NCBI GenBank assembly: GCA_037954235.1
Contig: JBBMOA010000016.1
Location: 26,344,883-26,408,882 of the forward strand
DNA from: Aulostomus chinensis
Lineage: Eukaryota > Chordata > Actinopteri > Syngnathiformes > Aulostomidae
Direction: 5' to 3'
DNA: 64,000 nt
The notes under the pieces are model-generated. The model did no database searches. It had not been told where the DNA came from and worked only from the letters and a program-made list of their open reading frames with translations. Shown piece by piece: positions 46,673 to 59,800 of the stretch. The stretch's first letter is position 1; every line of letters begins with the position of its first letter. Both the position numbers and the translations under genes were made by a program.

Positions 46673-49600
46673 GTTACTTTGATGGCCCTCTAATAATCTT
46701 TTATGTGTGTCCTTCTCACATTTTAATAACCGGTGCAGTGCTCATTGTTTGATGTCACACGTATCAAAGCGTTTAATTCCTGACTTTACTGTCAGAATGG
46801 AGAACGTTGCACACGGCACACAAACCGTCTGAACCATCCAACAACTGTTGGCAGCCAAAAATGTTCATCAGCACGACGCCAAGATCGGATAAGCGCTCGT
46901 CGAGATAATCGAGGTGACGGCGGACGTACATGCAGAGGTTGCTTTCCTTCTAGATAAACAGATGTTCAGGTCTCCTTGTTGGTGTCTTCTTATTTCCTCA
47001 TGTTTTCACAATCTTTTTATTGTTTGTCTGACTGTTCACAGGATTATAGAAAAAACTACTTGGCTGATTTTCACCAAACTTGGTGGACGGGTGTTGCCTT
47101 GGTAACAGAAGAACACCTAAAAAAATAACATTGCAAAAGAAAATTCTTGTATTTTCTCTTTTGCATTGATTTTAACGAAGGTCCACAGTCTCACACTGGA
47201 GAACTGTGTTATGCTTCATACATCGGCTGACTGGGTTATCAGCAGGTTGCAGTTCAACTATTACTGCTCGATGAGGTCACTTCATGGCACGAGGGACTTC
47301 CGCGTACGCACACTTGTACAGGGAGGATTGGATTTATTCACTGAATCCTGTTCACCTCCAGAAGAGTAGATGGCAGTGTGTCCCCTACAGGTGGTTGTAA
47401 GCACCTGTTCTACTTCAATTCAACGACTAACACTGAAAAACAGACGACCCATCAAGACGAGACACTGCATTGCTTTAGCTCGTTGGTCTGACTTTGAAAA
47501 GTATGACATCAGTCAAAGTAACATGTTTACATCTGTTTTTATAGTCCAGTTTGAGTTGAAGTAATACAATAAATTGACTTTTTCTAACATGATGTCATTG
47601 TTTTCCATGACAGAAGCCCAATATCTTCAAAAAATCCCTCTGAACACGTGACAGCGCCAGCGTGGCAGCCTAACAGGCTCCGCTGTTGAGCGCTGGACCA
47701 ACGACAGGCGCAGGATAAGGAGGTATCCCTCTTCCTGGTCTGCGTGGACTTGCCTCTATTTTGGGAACTTCCACTCTTCAAAGTGGAGTGGTAATGAAGA
47801 GCCTCTCATTAAGAGCTGCATTCGTGACAGTCAGTCAGTCAGGCAGGAGTGTGTGGAGGCCCTGGGAGAAGCCACTCTTCGAGGCCTTGCAGTAAAGGCT
47901 CATTTCATGCAAGGTTAGACACATCAGTCATTGGACATGGGGCTGCTTTTACTGCCTTTCAATAGACTTACACATGGAACACATCCACAGTGAGAAGATG
48001 AACCTGGAAATAAAACGTCTTCTTTGGACTCACTGCAGCGGATCACTGCTGGTGCTTAAGCTCAACATTCCCAGCATGCACTGGATCAAAGCTGCAGCGC
48101 TGACAAAGGCCATTGACCCAGGGAACTTTGATTCTCTTTGATTGTATGCTGCGTCGTGTTTGTGGAGCGTGCTACACATAATTAGAAGTGGGACATTAAT
48201 TAAATCAAGCGTGAATATCTTTGTAAATATGGCCACTAATTAAGCTTGAAAGCATCAGCGAGCTGTCATGGGTCAGAAAAGCTTCAGAGCCTCCACATCA
48301 GGCAGACATAAATAACGTGGCATGGACAGAAAAAGGCTGCACAGTGGCACACCTTCGATGTAAGGATGAAGCTCTGAGTCTGCAAGGATAAACACAAGAT
48401 CACCGTTTCCTCGCACCCTCTGAATGAGCTTCGTTTATTCTCAGGACACAGCTCACTGGCTGTTGCACCTGCATAGATAATCATTCGAGCAGCCATTTTG
48501 TTACTTGTTGGCCAAAGAGCTTCACTTTTCTAGCTGCTGCACAGCTGCTATTGCTTTCACTGTTTCTGCATGCTGCGCTGGCTTTGCTAACAGATGCACC
48601 CCTGGAGATGCAGCTTCCGAAGCTGATTGAAACAAAGCAGTTCTCTTCCTTTCCTTGTAGGAGCAGCCAGACGGATCTCATCAACTTGCAAATGAGTCTG
48701 ACTCGCAAGAGTAGCCACACAGTTTTCTTAAAGTTGAGAGGCATTTTTTCCTCCGAGTTGCCTTCCTCGCCTCTTTATTATTTGCTGATAATCCCTGACA
48801 AACAGGCAAAATGGCTGCCATTATGAATTGATGGCACAGCAGTGGCAGCGAGCAGCTTTTGCTGGCTCATTTAAAAAAAAAATCTGCTCCTGTGCTGACT
48901 GGAAATAATCTCAGGTTCGATGATGCAGTGTGACTGAATGGGTTCATAATGCTGCTGCTTCCTGTTACAAATGAGGAGCATTTAAGAACGCATGACATTG
49001 AAGAAACAGGAAATGTGTAGACATTATTCTGCTTGTGTGTGTGTGTGTGTTTTACTTTTATTTAAGCAAATTCTCATTTACGATGATGAAAGTGCTACAA
49101 ACACACCACAGTCAACACAAACTAGAGCGGAGATGCAGCAGAGCGCAGAGATCCGGGCCACGGCGAGACGGAGCCGAGGGCAGCAGCGTGTCACGGGCAG
49201 CAGGGGTTCTGTGTGCCTGCTTTCATTTGGTTTCCATTTATTGTCAGAAAATGTTTCTGAAATCTGCCTTGCATCCCAGATGAACATGTTTTCACATGAA
49301 TAACCCTTTACAAGGTACAACAACAGCATCACCAAAGATATGCAGTAAGCACAACCGCGCATTACTGACATCTGTCTTTCAGAGGATCAGTTTGATACTG
49401 AGCCTCTGGGCCATTTTTGGAAAATAAGGAGGTTTTTGCCGGTTCTCCTTGAATTTTATAATTGGGTGAAGGTTCAGTTCAGTAGTGGCCCTGAAGTATC
49501 AATGAGTGTCCTCGCAGTGTAGAGGCACAGACAAGTGTATAGAGACTACCACGAATACAAAAAGTAATATTCCAAAAGTGTTTGACACAAATACAGGTCA

Positions 49601-52419
49601 CGGGATTGTCTGTATTTTTGCAGTGCGATGCTCTTATAATCTCCCATAGACAGTTGCTGTGAAGTACAATTGAGAGATTAAGTAGTTATTTTTATCTAAA
49701 GGAAATACCACTGCACAGCAGAAATAACAGATGGTTCGTGTCTGACGATGAATAGACTGGATGAACGACAGTAAGTGTCAAGAGGCACGTGGTATTTATG
49801 CTAGTATAGGTACATACTTTCCATGTCGTCATCCCTGTCACAGTATTGAATGAGTAAGAACACTGGACTTAGAATTCTGATTTGAATCACAGACTTTAGT
49901 GTCACTTCAGTGAACAAACTGCATTTATGGTTGTACTATTAATGTACATTCAAATTCAGTCTCCCAGTAAATTTCATGTAATTACTGTAGAGCAGATATA
50001 CCAACGTATACGGTCGTGGTACTACGACTCAAACAGCCCTGCAGACATGTGGCTGCCATCCTGCTGAGGGCGTGGGTCGGTTCAGTAGACGGAACGGGGA
50101 GCCGGGAATGGCGGCGCTTCAAGAACCCGTACCAATTTGTTCTAAAAATGGAATTTAGATCTGTTTCAGGAACGACTTTGCCTGCCTTTGACCTGATAAG
50201 ATTAGCATGGAGAAAAAGAGTTTTACTCTCTCCAAAGATCATCGAAGCAAACCTGCCCCCTATTCAGGACCTCCCCAATCAAAAACATGTTGATATTCCC
50301 CACATTCTGACAATGCTGCTGACTTTGAAAGTCACTGCAGATCATTTTAGAGTCTCAGCCCTGGAACACATGTTTTGTCAGTGAAGCATGCCGCTGAGCT
50401 CATCTGCATACATAACGAAGTAAATGAATCAATGCACAGAAGGAAGAGGAAGCTAACAGGATGGATTCCTCTGAATGACACAAGTGTCTCCTCTGTTGAT
50501 CCAGCATGATGCTTTATGGATGTCAGTAATAATCCTGAATGAAGGACAGACACGTCATCCAGCTACAACCTAATTTTGTTTAAAAGTTCTGACTGGCGGC
50601 CAAAACTTAAAGATTACGCCGTCTCAGACAACAAATTTTAAGTAATGACATGCTAAGTGCGTCATCTGTGCTGTCTGCCTTGTAAGACGCATTGTTCTGG
50701 CTTGCTTTGACAAATGGCAGTAGTCAGCCCCTCCAGTTATTACCGTTCAGCTCCGTCTCTCATGTTTACTGCTATCTAGCCGAAGGCTTGAATACAACCC
50801 TGGTAGTTCAATAAAAATCTTTGCTTATTTTGCTGCATACTTTTATTGAGTCCTGCAATTTTCCTTTCTACTGCAGGCTCTCTGAAACACAGTGTTTGGA
50901 TTAACAACTTGGCTCAGAGGCGTGAAAAGAGACTCTGGTTTCTTGCTCATGAAACGGCGACTGTGTGTGCATCCAATCAGCCAGTTCTCATTCGTATCCC
51001 GACGTCTCTCCATAGATTCCTGCCCTGACTGATGTAATTAGCGCAATCTGGCATAAAAAAGTGAATCCATGATGATGAAACACTTCATTTAAGAATGTGT
51101 GAGGTGAGATCACACCTTGTACTGTCAGTTTGTCGCAAATCTTGCTGACATCACTCTTTGTGCTCTCCTCTCTGTTGCAGGGCTTCTGTTGTGTTTATCA
51201 GAAGCTGCTGAGAGCTCCATCACAGGAGGTGTCACTGTGTTGCCAAGTGTATTTACCTAATATTTCATCCAGAAGGTCTCACTTTACTGGTGTGTTTACC
51301 AGTCACTCACTGTGCGATGTCTTGAGGTTAGGATGTAGTTTTCTCTCTTTCTTGGTGAATTCAGAATTCAGACAAGCCTCATGTTTGTGGCTGGAAGCTA
51401 ATGGAGACTGAACTTTAAAGCGATACTTCATTTTACCTTCCAAGTAATCACTAATAGTTGTCTTGAGCTCACTAGGACTCTCCTACACCTGTCACGCCTG
51501 TGACCATCTAACTTGAAGTTAATGGCGCCCCATGACAACCTACCACAAACAACAACGAAACGTCCGTGAACAAACTCTCAAGGTCTTCATCTGGGAAAAC
51601 CGGGTCCTCTTAATCTAGTCTCATGCTCACTGATCCACAAACACAAACAGATTTGAACTAAAAACAAAATAGTGGGGTTTCGGGTCCAGTCTACAGAATG
51701 GGTGTGACCTTCAGGTGAAACCCCGCCCCCCAGCTAGTTCATGGGCGTAGACTCTGCTGCTGGGTGTTTACACGGTGTGCAGGGACATGAGAAAAGATAA
51801 TGTGCCAAAGCACGAACCAAACCTAGATGTGATTCCCTGACAGCAGATTCACCAACCAACAGCTTGATTTAGGTTAGCAAAGGTTCCTGAGAGGTTCCTC
51901 AGAGGTTCCTCAGAGGTTCCTGAGAGACTGAGCAGGTACAATCATGTGATTAGCGCAATGAGACGCAGGTGATGACTTGGATGGGTGCGAGCTCCTCTAT
52001 CTAACTGAGATGCTGCATGCGTATGAATTCTGTGTGAGGTTTTTCTTTTTTCGTTGAAATAGAACAAAGATATGCGTGGACGGGAGACGAGACTTTGCCT
52101 CTGACAGTGCGGAACTAACGTCCTTCTTTAACCTGCTGAGATTGTGGAGGCTTTGCAAACACAATGATCGCCAAAGGTATACGAGGATGTTGCTCAATAT
52201 TTTGTGAAGCCAGACATGTCATTTAGTGGCTAAATGCTGTCCAGTAAAATGGAGGTAGTCTCCATGCAGCAGGGTGACCAACCCTTTAGTTACACAGCCT
52301 TCACCCCTCAGACTGAAACTGAGTGTGTTTCCATCGCAGTTTCTCCACACACGACTGCTCCTCCTAATGACACGCATTTACTCTAACGATGATTCCAAAC
52401 TAACTGAGACGCATATGTT
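46673..52419 (+). other. adgrb3: adgrb3 intron block, no gene seen
   Basis: Includes an interspersed-repeat fragment (47000-47112), a short TG run (about 49035-49050) and a 12-bp tandem of AGGTTCCTCAGA-type units, about four copies, at 51885-51930. No supported exon. Confidence 0.5.
47000..47112 (+). repeat. Fish interspersed-repeat fragment, copy 2
   Basis: ATTGTTTGTCTGACTGTTCA, AAAAACTACTTGGCTGATTT and CACCAAACTTGGTGGACGGG keep the order seen in copy 1 at 39877. The two are clearly related but diverged. The family is not named. Confidence 0.55.
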
Positions 52420-52577
52420 TATGCATATATATATTTATACATATATATGTATGTATATATATATACGATATGCATGTATATATGTATAAATATATATAAA
52501 TATATACATATATGTGTGTGTGTGTGTGTATATATGTATATATTTATATATATTTATACATATATACATGCATATAG
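52420..52577. repeat. TATA/TATG low-complexity tract
   Basis: About 158 bases of ATAT, TATG and TGTG repeats, including a short TG run at about 52513-52528. ORFs of Tyr/Ile/Met codons across it are artefacts. Confidence 0.93.
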
Positions 52578-54365
52578 TGGGGAGCTCTGTTACCTGACGT
52601 TTATTGACCCATTTAATACGCCAAGTGATCAATGCTTTGCAGAGGAAAGTAAGTGATTTCAAAGGAACAAGAGGATGATGATCAATTACTGGGGAAGATA
52701 ATCATGTTGTTTAGTATCTGGAAGGATGCCTCCATGTCCTGCATGGCCCCCGCCCCCCAGTGTAGTGACTTTCTCTACGTCAACTGTCTTCCAGGTAAAA
52801 CAGTTGATGGCATATCCCCGCAGCTGGTAGAGCAGCTGCTGTCTGGATGAGGATTGTCTCCTTTACCTCGGCCAGGAGTAGGAGCTGCACCTCAGACAGC
52901 CATTTTATTGTGTTGATGAAGCAGGGCAGAGCAGAGACAGAGACAGCACGTCCATGTTTCTCCAGGATGTCGGCTAACATGGCTGACCGTTAGATCTCTG
53001 GGTTCACACTGTGCTTTCTGCTTAATCTGAACAAACCGAATGTGGATACAATCAAATCAGACTGGAAACCTTTGATTGTGTTTCTGAAGCTTTGTGCAGT
53101 CACAGTTCTGCAGATCTCAGTCGGCATCAAAGGGCTGCAATGTTTGTTCCTCCACACCACCTTTCTCTCCCTTCATTAATTTTTTGTACATTTAAGCGCA
53201 TACATTAGTTTCCTGATGCTATACCGGGTCGGGCTGCACCTTTTTGGCATGGATTTCTGTTTTTCTTTGCCTCAATCCAAACGTGGGACATATGTGTTGA
53301 TACTTTTTGCATTCGTTCCAACTTTCTGATACACGGATCAGAAGCAGTCCAGAGATTTTGATGATAATTCGTCATCAAGTTTGAGCGTTCCCTGGAACCT
53401 GATCAGATCAGATGGCGGATTCTTGAGGCCTCTCAGCAGTTTTTCTCTGGAATGCTGAACTGGATCAATTATACTGGAAACGAGGATTTAAACACCCTTC
53501 CTATCAGTGGCTGATGCATTGCACTGTCTAATCTACTAACATGTGAATCTGTTGTTGATGCATCACTTGCAGTGGCTGTTTTCAAATGATGGAATTACCT
53601 CATTAGAGCTACACTGCCAAAAGTAACGTTATCTTTCAGTGGAGAAAAAAGACAGCAAGACCATTTAGGTGAGCTATTCAAGTAAATAAAAAAAAGATTT
53701 ATCTCTCTGTGTCCAGATTTATTTTAAAAAGCAGATGCAAATTTGTCGCTAAATGCGGCGCAGTCTCCCTTCCCTCAGTGTGGTTCCTCTTTATCCCTGG
53801 ATGGGAAACAAAGAAAACTCATACTGGATGAATACAGCTCAGAATACATTGTCTGATTGTACTCACAATAATCTGGGTCCAAAAAAAAAAAATCCAAAAA
53901 GAAATTTCCACCATGACGGCAAATTTGAGGAAACTGTGGATCAATAGCATGCTATGTCCATGACCCCCTCCTCTGTGGCTTTCTGATGGCTTACACATTT
54001 TTACTTTTGTTTTTCTTTTCTTATCCTTTCTGGGTGTGCAGGAGGGAGGGAGGGAGGGAGTGTGGGAGGGTGGGAGCTGGTTTGTTGAGGAAAACCAGTG
54101 TGAGTTTATATTTGCATGTTTGCTATGTGTCTACGCTGTGCTTTCAAGCTCAATTAATACCTCCAACTCACCATTATATAAATTTGTTGCATTGCTCTAT
54201 GCCCTAGAGTGAAGGACAAATTCAAAACAAACGTGTGTGGTCTTTGTTTCTAGCCATGTACTGCCGTTGTTGCGAACATCCTGAAAAAAGTCTGTAATAA
54301 GCTTTTGTTCTCAGAAGATCATGTTTAAGCCTAGCTTTCATATCAACCTCTATTTTGTCTCGTAG
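52578..54365 (+). other. adgrb3: 3' end of the adgrb3 first coding intron
   Basis: No gene recognised. It contains a G-rich stretch (54041-54079) and ends with a pyrimidine-rich tract and CTCGTAG acceptor at 54365. Confidence 0.65.
54041..54079 (+). promoter_or_regulatory. GGGA repeat, potential G-quadruplex before exon 2
   Basis: GGAGGGAGGGAGGGAGGGAG followed by TGTGGGAGGGTGGGAG supplies more than four GGG runs with short loops on the sense strand, in the pre-mRNA about 290 bases before the exon at 54366. Such structures can influence splicing; that role is inferred. Confidence 0.4.
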
Positions 54366-54476
54366 AATATGGAATGATCGGAGAGCATACAGTAAAAAGT
54401 CAGCGGCCAAGATCAGTTCATGACACAAAGGCCCTGCAGGAGCAAGCTGAGTCCGCTAAATTTATGGCACAAACTG
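54366..54476 (+). CDS. adgrb3: adgrb3 coding exon 2: linker between CUB and first TSR
   Basis: A 111-bp exon between CTCGTAG and G|GTAATA. Joined to the first coding exon it completes Glu252 and reads YGMIGEHTVKSQRPRSVHDT, then KALQEQAESAKFMAQT (residues 253-288), closely following the BAI3 linker between the Cys-rich region and TSR1. It is basic, polar and Cys-free, so probably a flexible tether. Both ends are phase 1 and the length is a multiple of three, so skipping would keep the frame and remove 37 residues. A 48-kb intron precedes it. Confidence 0.93.
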
Positions 54477-56683
54477 GTAATACAATAGTTACTTTTCTTG
54501 ACTTTATTTTGTTAACTAAACTTAATTTCATCATGCATGCTCTCTCTTGTACTGCACCTTTTAAGTGGAAATGTTTTGCATTATTATTTTTTCCTACTCA
54601 TTCTCTATTGCTATGAACTAGGAAGATGCCTTCTCTCTCTGAATATAGAAGATAAATGTGGGTATGTTTGTTCTCCTGTCACATAGTGAGCTGGCGAGTG
54701 GGTTCGTCGTACAGCACAGGCAACTACTCAGACACCAGAGTAAAACGAAGGCCCGGATGAAGTTAATCATTTCCTCCAAGGCGTGATAAATTAAAGTCAC
54801 TTTGTGAAAGAAAAAAGCCGCCAAATATAAAACTTGGCAAACGTTGAACCGATAAATGCGGCTCTGACAGATCAGCTGAACCTATTTGGCCTAATGAAGT
54901 TTAGCTTTTGATAAATTAAAGCTGAAATGATCGAAATTCATGATGAATATTACGATTTACCACCTTAGTATTTTCAATTAAATGAGATATGTTGAAATAA
55001 CTAACAGCAATCAAAACCTCAGTGTTGCTTTCATTATCTTTCTTTTTTATTCTAAATCTTTCTTTTGAGTGGGCGGGTTTGTAGAGATATCTGCTAGACA
55101 TTTTTATTTTGGCTTTATTTTTAAGTTTGGGGAAATGTTTAAGTTTTTCCATGTGTTGTTCCATTTACATCCCTGTCCTTGTTTAAGAACTCTCTTCCTC
55201 TCCATTTTAATTTGCAACACCACCGATGTACCGGCATTAACGTGTGCTCATTAACACGCCTCCATTTAACACACACTGTAGGAATGTTGTGTCCCTGTTG
55301 AGTGGCAACACTGTGCTTTTCTGTTTCTCATTCTCACGTTATTTACTCTCCCTGTTCCTGCCTCATTGAACAGATTGATCCACCTTCCAGTCTATCTTTT
55401 GATCGGCAAAATTCAGGCAGGTCTCCATCCCTATTTGGCTGAATCTACGTGCTCTTGGTGCTGAGAAGCTGCTTCAAATTCTCTTACAATTTGACGACTT
55501 CCAGTGACACAAATGTATTCAGAGCTGCAATTGAAACTATTCTTTTCTGTGCAAAATGATTGCGTTATCTCAACAATATACCTGACCTGCAGGTTCAGTC
55601 AAACATCCGTTATTTGGTGACTACTTTGATGTACAGGAGGGATTCGATTGTCCGCTTACTCGCCACCAAATAGGCTGACGTGGCTTTGGAATTCCCCCAC
55701 TGCCTCATCACAGTCGAGCTTTACTTAACATTTCCTGGCCTGCTGATATTCAAGCCTTTTGGGCTGTGCAGATAGAAGCAGTCGTTGTGTTGTCTTCTCA
55801 ATAATCTCTGTAGATTAACATGAAGATGGTGGGATCAACAAACATCTGCTAATGTTCAAATCGCCGTTCTAAATTCTGCTAGCTTCCCTTTCGACTTAAA
55901 GAGCGCACTGGAATCTCTCTTTGGTTTAAACTGTTGTGGTTCCTGAACTCCATCTGGGCTCTACATTGAAATGTAAAGAACCGGAGCCACTTTCAGTAAT
56001 GTAGCATGACTGCAATCAAGCAGCTAACGTTTTCATTTTCTCTAGCCTTGATATGCAGTTGACAGGATAAGATTGATGTAAACGTTAAAGCACCATCAAA
56101 AAAACACTGAACTTGCTCCTCCGTTGCCAAGGAAACAAGATAGCTGCAGTGCAAAAGGGAAAACATATTTCTCTCTGAACTAACACCCATGAAAGTTCCA
56201 TTTTAATTTCAGATGTCGTCTTTCTTGCATGCCGCCATGTTTTATGAAGTTTTGTTTCCTCATGGTGATTTTTCCAACATCTTCTGTTGTTTCACTGAAT
56301 GCATGAATTATTTTAAAGATGAACCTAGAATTGACATCTGTCTGTTAATTTCTTTAATCAAAACTGCACCATTTTTGTGATCTTTGCATAAGTGCACATG
56401 TCAATTTGAGGAAGGCCTGATTGATTGACACATCCCTCAATTCTTAAAACATGCAGACACAAAACCCTCAATTGTGCTGCGACTAAAAAAGCCATTTCAG
56501 TATTTATCAAAGATCACATAAAGGTAGTACAAGAGTGTTGAAAAGGTAAAATCCCTCCCAACACATTGGCCTCTCCCCATTTGACTCAACCCCGCCCACC
56601 TCGCCCACCTTGCCCTCCGCCCCCTTAGCCGTGCCCAGGACCATATTGCTGCATTTAACTAGTGTCACCCTTCTCCCATACAG
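54477..56683 (+). other. adgrb3: adgrb3 intron between linker exon and TSR1 exon
   Basis: A 2,207-bp intron from GTAATA to a pyrimidine-rich acceptor ending CCATACAG. Just before the acceptor, about 56,550-56,640 is unusually C-rich (CCCCGCCCACCTCGCCCACC). Nothing else recognised. Confidence 0.85.
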
Positions 56684-56845
56684 GTGAATCAGGTGCAGAG
56701 GAGTGGTCCCAGTGGAGCTCATGCTCTGTAACATGCGGTCAAGGGTCGCAGGTGCGAACAAGAACATGTGTCTCACCATACGGAACACACTGCAGCGGCC
56801 CTTTAAGAGAATCAAGGGTTTGCAATAACACTGCCCCTTGTCCAG
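56684..56845 (+). CDS. adgrb3: adgrb3 coding exon 3: thrombospondin type-1 repeat 1
   Basis: A 162-bp exon flanked by CATACAG and CCAG|GTAGTG, phase 1 at both ends, encoding residues 289-342. It starts ESGAEEWSQWSSCSVTCGQG, then SQVRTRTCVSPYGTHCSGPL, and ends RESRVCNNTAPCP. The TSR signature is complete: WSQWSSC for C-mannosylation, CSVTCG for O-fucosylation, the RTRTC arginine ladder and six cysteines. In the BAI family the TSRs bind extracellular partners. NNT gives an N-glycosylation sequon. One TSR per exon with symmetric phase is the usual layout in this family. Confidence 0.96.
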
Positions 56846-59800
56846 GTAGTGTTAGCCGCAGATTCTTGAATATCAATGTTTTGCTCTTTTGTTGTTTATA
56901 TGGCAGGAAATGTATTGTTGTGTTTGACTATTCAGTGTCTCTTCTTAATAATGTATGATGATCCTCATTACAGTTCTTATTAATCTGATGTTTTCTTTCT
57001 TCAGCATTATTTTTGTGAATGTGGGTTTTTTCATAATCACCTTTCTGTTTTCCATTTCATGTAACTGTAAAGCAATTCATCAGCACCGGAGCGCTTTAAC
57101 AGCGTGTTGGTCTGCGTGGAGCTCAGGGAGCAGCAGGCACTGATAAGTCGTCAGCTTCATTTCCTTAAGGGGCAGCTGTGCATTTCAAAATAGCCCAGCT
57201 ACGTTTCTTCAGACACGCTGCAAGGGCTTTTCTTCCGCAAGCCATGATGGCGTGGCAGATGAGTCACAGGTAGTCAGGTGTCAGCATCAGACCGCTGATT
57301 GTGCCCAGAGAGTACAGAGCTCTGCCAAAGCCCCTGTTGTTTCCCCTCAGAGATGGAAGAAAATGCCCAGTGACATTCCTATTTTCTTTTTATGAAATGA
57401 ACATGATGCAGCCCACTGTTTGGTTAAGATATTTAGAACTGAGTTTAATATCTTATACACCAGACCAGCAGCATCCCATTGGTGAGATGAACCCAGGGGG
57501 CGGGACTCCAGCACATCACTCAAACTAATAGGTGATGAAACAATGTGTTTGAACAGCAGAGCTCATATAGAAGTTTGATTGACAAGCATCAGAGGAGCCG
57601 TCTCGTCAGCTGATTGGCGGTTAGTCAGAGGTCGCTGACTAACTGATCACTAACTGATCTCAAACCCGTTCACTCAGGGACTGTGAGTGCTGTAGCTTTT
57701 GTCTTGAGAAAGCCATGAAATGAATACAAATGTGTGAATGCAGTGAGCTAAAGAAACAAATTCACCTTCAAATCTCCCTCTTAACTGCGGGGTCTTCGAG
57801 GCAGGGAGTCCCAGCTACGTTGTGTGGCAGCAGGAAAAGGGTTCTACTTTCTGCTGTAAAAGAGGAATTTTCTAAGTTGACAATGCGTTCATGAGCACGT
57901 GGGAGTGCTGACATCCGGGGTGGGAGAACACACAGAACGCCTGCCAGACTCGGGACATCCCAGCAGGAAAAAGGCAAGTTTTCAATTTTGTCATCAGTGG
58001 AAATGCGTTCAAGCGCACAAGTGAGGGTCCAATATTTCCCCTTTGTGATACGACAAATCCTGACCAAGAGTAACGATGCTGCAATGAAGCGAGGGAGGAG
58101 GAAGTCTTTTCCAAGCAGGTGTGACGTCATTCAGCATGGTGGCATTTGCGGTGAGAGACTTGTACTGAATACTGCGATAGTCTTGATTAGCCTCTGTTCT
58201 TGATGGGCCAGGCTCCGCCCCTCCACCAGGTTCTAACAGCCAGCCAGAACATCAGACGCACCTTGGCGGAGCTGAACATGTTGACTGAGTCCAGCTCTTT
58301 GATGTGAGCGCTGCTGCGACTGCAACACCAAATCTAGAGTCATTACGGCGGATCACAAACGCTGTGAGCTGCGTTCCTGTCATGTTCTAATGCTTCGTGT
58401 GCAGAGGTGGCATGTGTAAGTGGGAAGCTGGCAGTTCCCAAAGGGTCATCCTCTTACTGTGCATGAACACTAGAGCTAAAAATGGAATGAGTCATTTCCA
58501 AAGAGCAGTTGCCTAAATACCCGCGGTCGGTGTGACTCCTCCCTGCCTATTAACATTTAGCTCAGTCAGTATTAAAGCCTCCAATCCTCAACCAAAGCTT
58601 CAAATTCCAGGTAAATTATTTAATCTGCATAATTATTAATATAGAATCCGAGTTTACGGTCCTGCCGTCCCTCACCTTAGTCGTGCAGCCTGCTAACACC
58701 GGAGCCAGAACCCAAACTAATGAGGGCACACCGAATGCAGGCCCATAAAACTGAGGACTTGTCACTGAAAATGAAACAGCAGAACAACACAAAGGTGACG
58801 GTTTCATTTGAAAATTATTAATTAAAAAAGTATCGTTTGGGAAGGGTTTTTTTGTCAGATCATATCAAGTTTAGAGTTGCAGGGTTACAAGACGTTGCAT
58901 TCTTTTGTTTGTGGAACCTGTTGGAATGGTGCAGCAGGGTCTTTGAGTCACTGTGGTTAATGCGGCTGATGGAGCTCTCGAGCTGCTGAGCTACAGACGG
59001 AGCCTTAATGGCCCGCAGCCACCAGACACATGCAGGTCTACCTCATGCACTTGGAGGCAGACAGATGGATTGACTTTCATACAGCGCACAGCCTGCCAGA
59101 ATAGATGGATGTATCTATTAAACGCTAAATTAGAGACGTTACTTTCATCCTAAAAAGAGGAAACCAGATCTTTCATTTGTCATGACTGAGATCATCAACA
59201 AAATTTGTGGAACAGGCGGATCGAGCTTGCTGTTCTCTACATGTAGGTTCTCTATTGTCCTGTGGAATATTTATGAACAGACTGGTCCCTTTTTGAGATT
59301 TTCCTCTTCTAAAGGACTTGTTCAAGCAGGTTTCGTGCCCTACGCTCCTCAGGTGCGTGTCACTAAAGGTTTCGTGTGACCTTTTTATTGGACAGAATAA
59401 AACGTGAGGGGTTGAGATGCTGGGTGGCTCTTCACGACCTCTCCCAGCCTCCCTCCTACCAACACGTGGTTTTATCAACATGTGACAGTAGTGGGTTTTA
59501 GTTGCCCTTGTTTAAGGGATCAATAATCAAAAGATCACTCGTGTGAACAAATATCGAGTGACTCATTTCTCCTGTGATTGTTGGTGTCTGGTCGGTAAGG
59601 ACGATGTCACTTAGCATCTCCTGTATTGGAGAGAGTGGTTATCACAAAATAATGATGATAGAAAATCATCAACTTCGCTAGCATATAAATGTAAACAGAT
59701 AGGAAAAATATATCTCGTATATCAGCTCGCCAACTTGGACACTTAGTCGATTTACATAATTCAAATATAAAAACAGACATTTTGTATCTGTCCTTCCAAA

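Noticed and set aside
46239..46752. Several 124-143 codon frames of His/Thr or Cys/Val on both strands
   Set aside because: Products of the CA/CACG array; all six frames are open because the repeat lacks stop codons.
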